In this document: positions 21,089 through 30,186 of the stretch, piece by piece
How the letters are laid out: every line of letters starts with the position of its first letter
Position numbering within the stretch: the first letter of the stretch is position 1
Assembly: GCF_000003605.2 (NCBI RefSeq)
Contig: NW_003131875.1
Span: 16,261-46,446 of the forward strand
Direction: 5' to 3'
DNA: 30,186 nucleotides
Source: Saccoglossus kowalevskii
Lineage: Eukaryota; Hemichordata; Enteropneusta; Harrimaniidae
Notes under the pieces: generated by a model
Told to the model about the DNA's origin: nothing
Database searches by the model: none
Seen by the model: only the letters and a program-made list of their open reading frames with translations
Translations under genes and position numbers: made by a program

Positions 21089-21691
21089 GCACTCATTGCG
21101 GGGCACCACATTGGTAGTTGATACACATAGTCACTGAGAATCGACCTTTCCATTATTGCGTGATAGCGGCTGCACGTGGTACTGATGGACCAATGAGAAT
21201 GCGGAGATTCAATAACAGTTCGATAAAAGACTTTTCACAGGAACATTAAATTTCATCTCACAATTCTTCGAACACAACACAACAAATATGAATATTAAAG
21301 AACCCATTTTATCCATTTAAATTTAAGAATCATACTAACTTGGCGATTTTAGAAAAAGAACATCCCCCAGCGAAGTTTGTGTATGACAATTATTTCATAA
21401 CTGTTTTGTACATGTTTTGAAATTAATTGAAATGCTTTCGTCGTTTAATAGAGTATGAATTCGTCGAGGTAATTGAAATGCTCCTGTAATATTATTAGCT
21501 CAAATATATTGTCTTAGTGTGACTATGAATGTGATGGTTTGATATTTGTTAGAAAGGGGCGTAACACTAGTGTATACAGTTGCAATGGCGGGTGCCTCGT
21601 ATACGTATGAGTCTAGTCGCGTTTAAATATATTTCATAATAATTTTTACTCCAGTTCTTCCAGAGTTCTTCAATTTAGGACGAGACAACTC

Positions 21692-21895
21692 ATGTTGGCT
21701 GCCCGACCATTCAACATTAAAGTTGTTCCTACTTTGCAATTATGTGAAACTCACTCTCAGAACAAGCATAAAACGCGTACAAATGACATTTTGTTTGCTA
21801 AACAAATGTTATATATTAAAAAAAGATGCTTCACATATGTCCTTATTCTTTGGAACAAACATACCAAAGTTGTAAGGACATACAAAATCCTATAA
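21692..21895 (+). pseudogene. Possible LINE ORF2 C-terminal remnant
   Basis: The frame contains H-S-Q-N-K-H-K-T-R, then K-K-R-C-F-T-Y and L-I-L-W-N-K. This order recalls the extreme C-terminus of CR1/Jockey-like reverse transcriptase proteins (HxxNTR ... F.Y.G..LWN.LP). The LP after LWN is missing and nothing upstream extends the match, so it is a worn fragment at best, or a chance resemblance. Confidence 0.35.
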
Positions 21896-22190
21896 ATCGG
21901 GGAGTAGAGTCAGAGTAGATTGTTCACAAATCTCGCTTGAATTCATAATTCTCGGGTAATTATTACCGATCCACAATCTCAACCACAATTTGTTGGTGTA
22001 TATATTGGTCAGGGGATGGTACCTCACAGATCTACTGATACTTTAACAATGTGGTATTATTATTACTGAGCACTATTATGACGATGTCCCTCAGTAACGA
22101 TTAGCTGTAAATTACCGCAGTTTGCGTTGACAGTGTATTTCATGAACAAGTTTTAAAATTCCATTTATGGAGATTGATTAAATTCAACCG

Positions 22191-22273
22191 AGAATAGAAT
22201 AGAATACAATAGAATAGAATTGAATTGAATTGACATGAATTGAATAGAATTGAATTGAATAGAATAGAATAGA
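22191..22273. repeat. (GAATA/GAATT)n pentanucleotide microsatellite
   Basis: An imperfect pentanucleotide run alternating AGAAT and TGAAT units. It produces the FYSIQFYSI peptide pattern on the minus strand, so the minus frame 22184-22522 is not a gene. Confidence 0.93.
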
Positions 22274-22663
22274 TTTATAGCTATATTTGGCACGTACACA
22301 ATAAGGAGTCACAATAGAAAATACACACACATGAAATAAAACAAACAAGACAACAAACAAATCTGATAAAGGTTTCATAAACATAATATTCGTAAATGAA
22401 TAATGTAGCCCGGCATTTTTTTCTTGGCTCTGAGCTAGTTTCATGGTTACAATAGAATATGCGTACACACCGTCCATTCCCTGTGAATGTCTGTTTCTGA
22501 TTTCGGTCATTGCCTCTTCCAAAATGAATGTTTTATTATACTCACATATATTTAGACAAAACTAAATCTAAGAATCAGCTTTAATACATGTATTCTTGTA
22601 TTTCACAATGATGCATTTTTGTGTGAGACCTTTGGTTGAATTTGATCGTTGCTTTATCCACCA

Positions 22664-23009
22664 CCATAATAATAATAATAATGAATTCATTGCATCCTTA
22701 GAAATAATTTCCATTGGTTGACAGCAATAAAATGTTTGTAATAAAGTACAATACATATAAAACTAAAGTAAAAGTAAAATGTCAGTTATTGTTATTTCTG
22801 ATTTCAAATATTTTGTATAAGTATTCACCAACTTGTCTTATTAGTACGTCTTCTCTTGAACTCATAATATATTTAAATATCTGGTCATCACTTTTCAATT
22901 CTTCTGGAATATTAATATTATTAAATAACTTTTGTCTTTCTGTTTGGTACCTAAGACATTCCATGAAGAAATGTTCTTCATAAGTAGTAACGACCTCGAT
23001 AACGATCAA
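22664..23009 (-). pseudogene. Non-LTR retrotransposon fragment (3' end of ORF2)
   Basis: The minus-strand frame 23009-22782 reads TYEEHFFMECLRYQTERQKL and continues to a stop about 50 residues later. This is the typical end of Jockey/CR1-like ORF2 proteins: an E-x-HF-x-x-x-C zinc-knuckle-like motif, then R.KLF..I, a K...F..I(L/M)S segment and a final F.IRN. Upstream, a stop and an apparent frameshift break the frame, so the reverse transcriptase core is absent. An (ATT)n run at about 22666-22681 lies downstream on the minus strand and may be the element's tail. Confidence 0.8.
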
Positions 23010-25140
23010 GCTCAGAAGTGTAATTTAATTTCTCTGCAATGATGTAGTCTTCTATGTGAGTTGACGTTACACTCAATTAACCAGGGTTTAATAATATAAA
23101 TCGTATTTGCTATGGATTACACTAGTTTTCGATATTGGAGAATGTGTGCGGCTTAGTTAGTACTGTTTGTGGAAATACAAATAAACAGCCAAAACAAATT
23201 AACTAAAAATAACACTACACCGGGGTGCGTGACCTGTATGATTGTTTGCGACACTGATAATGTTTATTTCACGGGCATGTTATAACACGTAATACAGCGT
23301 GGTATTGGTCTATATAATGCCTTGGTCGTTGAACATCTGTCGACGAAAAGTCGCGTACAATGTGCCATGTCATCATATTAGTATTGTTTTCCAACGCGCT
23401 GTTTCATGGTTTGTTGAGATGCATGAGAAGATAACATCATGAAAAGAATCACCCATGCTAATTAGTCGTTTAATGAGCGAGACTAATCTCTTTCCTCTCC
23501 ACGTGGTCGTCGTCTCGATTGCATCCAATTAAAAGACAGTTATCAAACAAATGAAACCGAGACGAAAACGCCTAATTAATGAATGTACGGTGATATTTTG
23601 GGAAATCGTTCGTGTGAATTTAGTAGCGATGTCTATCCCATAGAACGGTGTGTTCTTTTAACGCGGATAGTCTGGAACAAAGAATCCTCACTGATGACCT
23701 CGACATGACCTCACTGATTTAAGGATATGTTTCTATATCCCTCGTTGCCTGCCTCAACATGTTTTAAATTCAATTTTACATTTCGGATCCACGGTGTTTG
23801 TGACCGTGATAAATCTATTCCGTTGAAAGTAAGCCTCCAAGACCCATTGAATTCGCACCCGAAAAGACTCCGAGAACATGAATGTAATCCAAATATTTAG
23901 TGGCTTAATTTAGTCAACTCACACACAATAACAACCTCTGGGTATCCGTTCTAATTTCACCCTATGGTATACACACATATAATATTAAAAACACGATAAA
24001 TCACTGCGGCAAAACGCGAAACACGTGGATTTGTTGAATTTAAATGTCGGCGAGAGAATTGTTGTACTGAACTGATTAAACAGAGCATGAAACGTCAATT
24101 AGAAGTAAACTGTTTTGGTTTCAGGGATATTCAGCGGGGAACGACAGTCAATGTTATTTCATTATAAACTATTTTGAGGAGTTTTCGCTGTAATTGCAGC
24201 CATCGACCCACGGTATACATATCTTAATTTCGCGAACACTTTGAACTTTTAATTTTAAAATTGAAGGACACGAGAAGCCACAGCGAGACGTCTACGTTGA
24301 TACCGTTTTAGTATACGTTTTCTGGGAGTATGGGTGGCGGTTTCGACCCTGATTCTGAAATCGACAAATATTTTGACAGTGGTTGATATAATATATAATG
24401 TGTGGGAACTATGTGTTAGTTGAAAAAATAAACATACTTTGTTTAATTTGTTGTGATTAATTACAGTCAAGACAATATCCGCCGAATGTTTGCCTATTCC
24501 AACTGTTTGACGTTATCTGACTGTCCGTGACGTGTTTTCGCACATCCGCCTAATGCTCCCGTCATTGAGTACCACGGTTATTTTCCCTTGTGTGCGCAAA
24601 TTGCAAGTACATTTTTGCCACAGAAACCATATTATTCAGTATTTGGGAATGTACTATGTACCTATGTGTCAGGGCTGTGTGACCAACTTTCTATAACAAT
24701 GTCATTTCGGCAAACTTAATGTCCTACCAACGTCAATCATATACGGTCGAACACCCACTAAGATTCCTCTAAATGTAGCATTCATTAGTGAATGAATCTC
24801 GGCCTGTGACTCTGTCTTTCGAGCCCATGGCACACCCACCAAGGGTAGGGGTAGGAGTCGACTCCTAAGTAGGAATTTAACACAGCGCAATATGCAGAAA
24901 CCACTTGACTTATAGATGATGAATTCAATGAAATGGTCTGAATTTGTTCACCGCTCTACAACGCTATGTTGCAGTGTGCAGTGATCACTGCTTGCGACGA
25001 GTAACGCATTAACCTCGCTAACCATCACTGTTCAGGCATGCCCCGAGAGTTGAATGACTTTCATTCAAATTAGAATTAAATACTAGCGTACATTAGTAAT
25101 GTTATTTATTACAACTTCAACAATGTCCAGTTCAGTGATT
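23010..25140. other. Intergenic DNA with no supported gene
   Basis: No coding domain is seen. The interval 23455-23600 is dense in homeodomain-like words (TTTAATGA, ACTAATCTC, CCAATTAAAAG, TAATTAATGA) and a CACGTG E-box, as in an enhancer. Two perfect palindromes occur: 24852-24867 (16 bp, core AGGAGTCGACTCCT) and 24978-24991 (GCAGTGATCACTGC). Confidence 0.5.
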
Positions 25141-25159
25141 CACTCATTACTTCCCATCA

Positions 25160-25980
25160 ACCAGTAGGTTACGTTGGCATCCAACACGGTAACAACAACG
25201 TCACAATGTAGCCCAACTCTACCCAACAGAAACTTAAGATTTAACTGCAGCAACCATCCACCCAAAACAGCCTTAAAGGGTGGTAGTCGTCGCGCAACGC
25301 ATGCGTGAGATATATGGGTCTCATATAAACAAAGATGGCGACTTTGACTATTGCGTAGATCAACGAGTACAAACCGAGACGTTACCAAGCTTTAAGTAGA
25401 TATTTTTTAGGTGATTGGAAGAGATTGAAAGTCACCGGCGGTAATTAGTGCAACCCGCGCCCAGGTCAAACCTCATACTTGTGATTTCCATTAGAATAGC
25501 GCATTGGATTGTGGGAAATCAATGTTTATCAACACAAATGTCGCACATGTTCAGCGCGACCACTGTCGCCCTTTAATATATGACGGCAGCAACCACCGCG
25601 TTACGTTACAACTATGTGTCGTTATATCCCAACGCTACGATTTGACTGCAGCAACAACCAGGTTACTGCAGCAACCACCACGTTACATTGTCAGCCAACC
25701 AATCCCAACGTTACGATTTGACTGCAGCAACAACCAGGTTACTGCAGCAACCACCACATTACATTGCCAGCCAACCCATCCCAACGTTACGATTTGACTG
25801 CAGCAACAACCAGGTTACTGCAGCAACCACCACGTTACATTGTCAGCCAACCCATCCCAACGTTACGATTTGACTGCAGCAACCACCACATTACATTGCC
25901 AGCCAACCTAATCCATAGTTACGATTTGACTGCAGCAACCACCACGTTACATTGTCAGCCAACTCAATCCAACGTCACGA
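25160..25980. repeat. 56/76-bp tandem array, left part with diverged outer copies
   Basis: Units start at 25630, 25706, 25782, 25858, 25914 and 25970, so three are 76 bp and two are 56 bp. The 20-bp difference is an internal duplication (ACTGCAGCAACAACCAGGTT beside ACTGCAGCAACCACCACGTT). The core word is TTTGACTGCAGCAACCACCA. Diverged copies extend left to about 25160 (for example TTTAACTGCAGCAACCATCC near 25240). Overlapping plus-strand frames here are repeat translations. Confidence 0.93.
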
Positions 25981-26401
25981 CACGGGGGCAATACATAGAA
26001 CTGGCCTAATGGGGACGTGCCCTGAAATGGGTCTCGTTTTTGGATTTTAGGTATCGGTCTTATTTTTGGTCAAGATAGGTATAAATATCGGTAATATAAC
26101 CTGAACAATGTGTTAATAATATGCTCTTATGTAAGTGACAGAGCTGTTTCTATGGTCAAAATACATATTTCAATCAATATACAATGCAACTGTTCGCTTA
26201 CATGTGCTTCTATTGGAGTTGCTCTTCTAATAGAGAAAATACGGTAAATGTTTTATTTGGAATAAACAGTTATGACAGAATTGGTACTTTGGTATGAATA
26301 TGGGTATAGATTTTGCCACTATCCAGGTATAAAAATGGTTGAACTTTTGAGCACCCAGGGGCACCTCCCTACCCATATATGTATCACCCCCCCCCCCGGT
26401 G
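25981..26401. mobile_element. hAT-like non-autonomous element inserted in the tandem array
   Basis: The insert begins CACGGGGGCAATACAT and ends ATGTATCACCCCC...CCGGTG, so the ends are inverted and of the CA..GGGG/CCCC..TG form. GTCACGA lies just left and GTCACAA at the right end, inside the broken repeat unit, as expected for an approximately 8-bp duplication with one or two changes. The subterminal parts (ACGTGCCC and GGTGCCCC regions) are also loosely inverted. No transposase is present; the C11 run at 26387-26397 is part of the right end. Confidence 0.65.
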
Positions 26402-26640
26402 TCACAATTTGACTGCAACAACCAGGTTACATTGAAATCCCTCTGGATCTGCAGCATCGATCACGCTATGTTGGCATACAACCCAACACTTAAGCTTTGA
26501 CTTCACCAACCACTACGATGCAAGACAAAGCAATGTAATTCACCTCAATTTTAAGTTTTGACTGCAGTGACCACTACGGTGCTGTGATATTCACACCATA
26601 CTTCAGCTTTGATTGCAGAAATCACCGTAATGCGTCTGCT
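26402..26640. repeat. Diverged right part of the 56/76-bp array
   Basis: The interrupted unit resumes at ATTTGACTGCAACAACCAGGTTACATTG. Decayed copies follow near 26495, 26555 and 26610 (TTTTGACTGCAGTGACCACT, TTTGATTGCAGAAATCACC). Confidence 0.8.
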
Positions 26641-28068
26641 TTCACAAGTAAATAACTTTTTTACGTATTCGAACTGCCTTTTTTGAACGAAGAAAATTTA
26701 ATCACGTTAGACTTGCACTAATATAGTCAGTTGTTAAAAATATCACAGCATAGTCATCATAACACATGTTAGCGACCTGCGACTCCATTTTCTGATTCCT
26801 TATCAGGTTTACTAATGCTTCGTCTATTATGATAATAAATCTGGGTCTTTCCAGTATTGGTTTCGTTTACTGTTTTTACCGATTCACTTCTTCCTGACCT
26901 CTGGTCTCAATGTAAATCACTTACTGTCACGTGATTAATAAGTGTTTTACGACTGGACAGTTTACATAGAGTAAACGTATTTCTGAGAGAACGGACTCAG
27001 TTCGGCCCATTCATGACGTCATGTCTGGCTGTCAAGTGCCGTAGCATTGATCTTATATATAGTACCTTGGTGATAGGTATCAACGGTGTTTACTCACCCA
27101 CTCTATAAATAGCCACATATACTCACGAAGTGCAGCCATGACGTCATACATATATACAATATTGTCACGGTCTGGATACACGTGTATATTAAGTGATGAC
27201 GTTTTGACTGCAGCCTTCAGCAATAGACAGCAATTGTCAATGAAAATCTGCGGCAAGCAGACCAAGGCACCAGAAAGCAGTAAATAAATAAATAAATAAA
27301 TTAATTAATTGAGTGTGTTTCGGCAGAGACCATGAGCGGATGTAGGATGTCTTTTAGGGGTGTACGTTTACAAACTCATCATTGTCGAATTGCATTGTGG
27401 GATTTACCGATTTGAATAACGATGATTTTAGGTGGGCGTATGAAATTGGCAATTTCGCTTCAAACAGGCTGCGACACGCCTTTGAAGTCTCGCTATCGAC
27501 CGAAGCTTGAGTATTCTCCATATATACCGTTGACAGCCTATGGATGTAGGGTTTAGTATGACTGTACAACATTCTTTCAGAACAATAAACAAATAAACAA
27601 AAAATAAAAAAATAAAAATAAATAAATAAATAAATAAATTTATAAATTGTACTTGTTTTGTGTGGTTTGCAGGATTTATTCTATCCTGGAACGAGACGGG
27701 GTAGGTGGTACCTTCTTGTCAGTCCTGTGACTGCCACATAATTTTTTTCTCCGGCAAACTTAAAAGTTCAATACAATGAAATAAAATACACAAATTGTGT
27801 GCAATATAGACACCTAAGACATATGGCTCACATACTGTATTGAGAAGCCATTAATTTCTTAATGTCTGGGTTTTATCTCAAATTATACCAGTCTGCTTCC
27901 TCTGTGTAACAGCGATTGTTGTCGTGGTGATTGAAATGACTGTGGGAAAGGTTTACTATTTGATAAGCGTGGAACCGTGTCATGCGGAAATACCCAAGAT
28001 GCTTCCCGTCAGATCAATTAATCATTATGATATTTGCCCTGCCTGGCGTATGCCATTCAAATAGTGGA
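26641..28068. other. Intergenic DNA with AAAT microsatellites
   Basis: No supported gene. (AAAT)n tracts lie at about 27281-27310 and 27604-27640. A lone TTTTGACTGCAGCC near 27203 echoes the array to the left. The minus frames 27080-27265 and 27354-27572 show no domain. Confidence 0.55.
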
Positions 28069-28281
28069 TACTGTAAAATACTTTATCTTAGCTGGTATTA
28101 ATTTTTGCTGAAAATACTTTTTCTGCGTTTTGTATGGAATTTATTGTCATTGATTTTTGACGAATTGAATGTAAAATGTAGACAAAATTTATTTTAATGG
28201 ATTTAATTAATGGATTTATTTTCACTCAATTATTCCCTCAGCGAAAATTAATTCCAAGCGAAAATAAAGTATTTTACAGTA
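28069..28281. mobile_element. MITE of the CTGTAAAA family, copy 3 (best preserved)
   Basis: A perfect 16-bp TIR (CTGTAAAATACTTTAT, 28071-28086, and its complement 28264-28279) lies between TA dinucleotides. The similarity continues inward for about 20 more bases on each side (TTAATTTTTGCTGA against TTAATTTTCGCTGA). The body is about 209 bp, AT-rich and non-coding. Confidence 0.85.
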
Positions 28282-29790
28282 ATACGTTTTGGAATACGGG
28301 GAAAAATAAGTGGTTCATTTGAGTTTTCATTTTAGTTCAATGAATGGGATATGCTTCACTAGTATTATTGATAGCTGTTCACCCCACACACAAACACGCG
28401 GGGGGGGGGGGACAGAGTCGGTACACCGTGTTTTAACGTAGAATTTAACGACAAATGTATTGGTGTGTCAAATAATACGATCGCAACTATTATATTTATT
28501 TTCACAAGTATGCTTCCGTTTATTACTATGTTCAGGAAACAACTTTGGAAATCAACTACGATAATTTCAGTTACTTACTTCGTGCCATGGGTCGAGCGCA
28601 TTGGTCATTTCCAATGACTTCATCATTACGCACGGAAGAAAATAAGTTGTGTCAATACTAAAATTCAAACATTTCGAGGCCATCGTGATCTGAAGCCATT
28701 TATGAGATTAGTTTACTTCACACATGTTAAATGCCCACCTACTAAAGGCATGATGTCACTGTTTGTCCACTGCACTCGTTGAGTGACAGGCTGGAGTCGA
28801 GTGACATTTAAATTTATAAATATTTACAAAATAAAAACGAGAACGAGTTTGTGGTCGTGACAATAATGGTCAACAAGTTAGGCTCGTGTTGTTTTTAGAT
28901 ATGTTTGTGTCACGCGACAGTACCCGACATCTGATAAGACTGTCCCTGATTGAGTTGCGTGCAAATCACACGTGTTGACGGTAGTTTCGGAATGTACAGA
29001 ATTTTCTAATATTGCAACAATTCCTGGGATACCGATGAAAGTCGCTCAAGACAAATGCTGCCGTCATTGCATGTGCTGTGCTGATCTTCCCAAGTGTTCT
29101 AGTGTAAAGGCGCCAAGTCTCAGGTCTTGCAATCGACCCAAAGGTCATCGTATCTATTTCGAGACGTACACATCTGGGTTATATAAAAACAATACTGAAA
29201 CAAGCTATGTGTGTATCACTCGATGATGTCATCACCTCTCAGTTACTGGTTTGCTATAGGCATTTGTATGTTGTTCAACGCGTCTTTTACATTGTGCATG
29301 CATTGTATATTACGAGTCATATTAATAGCATGCACACATCACAACGTAAAAACGCCAGAAGGCGGGCGTCAATTGTACTTCACAAGAAAGACACCGACTC
29401 CAGACGTGTAACCCAAAATCAAAGTACCGGCCGCGGGTTGAGTCAATGAAACATCATTCCCCTTATGGTGTTAATTTCGTACTTCCGTGTTGCGGTAAAT
29501 CTAATTGGATTGTTTTTTTTTATCTGAAATCCGCTTACCTTCGATACGTCGTTTGCCGCAGAATTTTCAACCTTCGATACTCACCGTTTTAATTTGCACT
29601 GTTGATTGGGTGATTATGCCTTCATTACCGTACAAATCTAGGATTTGTGCGCTGACAAAATTCTCCATTAAGACTGGCCATGAATCTAGACCAATATTAC
29701 TACGTCAAGGTTCAAAAGGACAGGATGTAAGCTAATCATACCTTTATTATTAGTATTGTAAAAGGTATTTACTGTACGCGGCCCAATACC
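28282..29790. other. Intergenic DNA with no supported gene
   Basis: A G11 run is at about 28399-28410. The plus frames 28972-29226, 29207-29449 and 29505-29735 have no recognisable domain, and I see no reason to call them genes. Confidence 0.5.
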
Positions 29791-29799
29791 CACGTACTC

Positions 29800-30186
29800 A
29801 TGGTACAAACCAACAGGGCATATCCGTGAAACAAGTGCCACAATTTAGGTACAGAAACCAATATTACATTATCGTGAGCAAAGGCCAATATTAACATTCT
29901 CTGAGGTAAACTCGGAGGTAGGTATTGGCATATTTTGTCATTTTTCCTGGCAACGATTGCTAATCTTGAAGTACAGGTTGCCTAATCGGAGAGATACAAA
30001 GTCACAAGCCAACATGGTACAGAGCATCATTGCATAATCCACGGTACAGACTACCATTGCATTTTTGGGATACAGACCAACATTGTATTTTATGAACATT
30101 GCCTTGCCTGGGGCACAGACAAACATTGCCTTGCCTGGGGCACAGACAAACATTACCTTGCCTGGGGCACAGACACAACATTGCCT
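29800..30186. repeat. 27-bp minisatellite with degenerate left flank, cut by the window edge
   Basis: Perfect or near-perfect 27-bp units start at 30097, 30124, 30151 and (28 bp on) 30179: CATTGCCTTGCCTGGGGCAC then AGACAAA. Left of these, decayed copies of the ACAGACCAACATTG theme go back to about 29800. The period is nine codons, which explains the minus-strand frame with repeated MFVCAPGKA. Confidence 0.93.

Noticed and set aside
22184-22522. 112-codon minus-strand frame
   Set aside because: Its C-terminal third is the pentanucleotide repeat and the remainder resembles no family I know.
25504-26009. Overlapping plus-strand frames with repeated peptides
   Set aside because: They are translations of the 56/76-bp tandem array in different phases.

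Overview
The window looks like nuclear DNA from an animal, probably a marine invertebrate such as a hemichordate, amphioxus or mollusc; I cannot settle which. The signs are one spliced gene with GT-AG introns, a eukaryotic tRNA with internal promoter boxes and a T-run terminator, many microsatellites and minisatellites, short inverted-repeat transposons, non-LTR retrotransposon scraps and an 897-base assembly gap. The DNA is AT-rich and gene-poor.

The only protein-coding gene I can support is a Cip/Kip cyclin-dependent kinase inhibitor (CDKN1 family, p21/p27/p57-like) on the + strand. Its promoter lies at about 2.12-2.5 kb and has CCAAT boxes, a FoxO element and an E2F site fused to a CRE-like half-site. 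Coding exon 1 is 2523-3051 and coding exon 2 is 3778-3902. Intron 1 ends in a tandem CAGCAG acceptor that falls inside a degenerate PCNA-binding (PIP-like) motif. A probable 3'UTR intron (3911-6206) leads to a long last exon ending near 7.6 kb, which carries two Pumilio-type sites and a strong 26-bp hairpin. The predicted C-terminus combines p21-like parts (PIP-like motif plus a basic RxL motif) with a p27-like tail.

The rest is accessory DNA. From 7.6 to 13.5 kb there are CTGTAAAA-type inverted-repeat elements, a short hairpin flanked by direct repeats, a tRNA-like pseudogene or SINE head, an intact tRNA-Glu(UUC) on the - strand and a divergent inverted-repeat element. From 15.7 to 18.9 kb there is a G-poor degenerate repeat tract broken by an inverted-repeat insert, a dispersed repeat also present at 10.4 kb, and a 42/43-bp minisatellite broken by the gap. 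From 21 to 23 kb there is a second hairpin with 7-bp flanking duplications and two LINE remnants. From 25.1 to 26.6 kb a 56/76-bp tandem array is split by a hAT-like non-autonomous element. A third CTGTAAAA element lies at 28.1 kb, and a 27-bp minisatellite runs off the right edge.

No second gene, operon, CRISPR array or defence system is visible. Most remaining open reading frames are short, lack recognisable domains and overlap repeats or AT-rich intergenic DNA.
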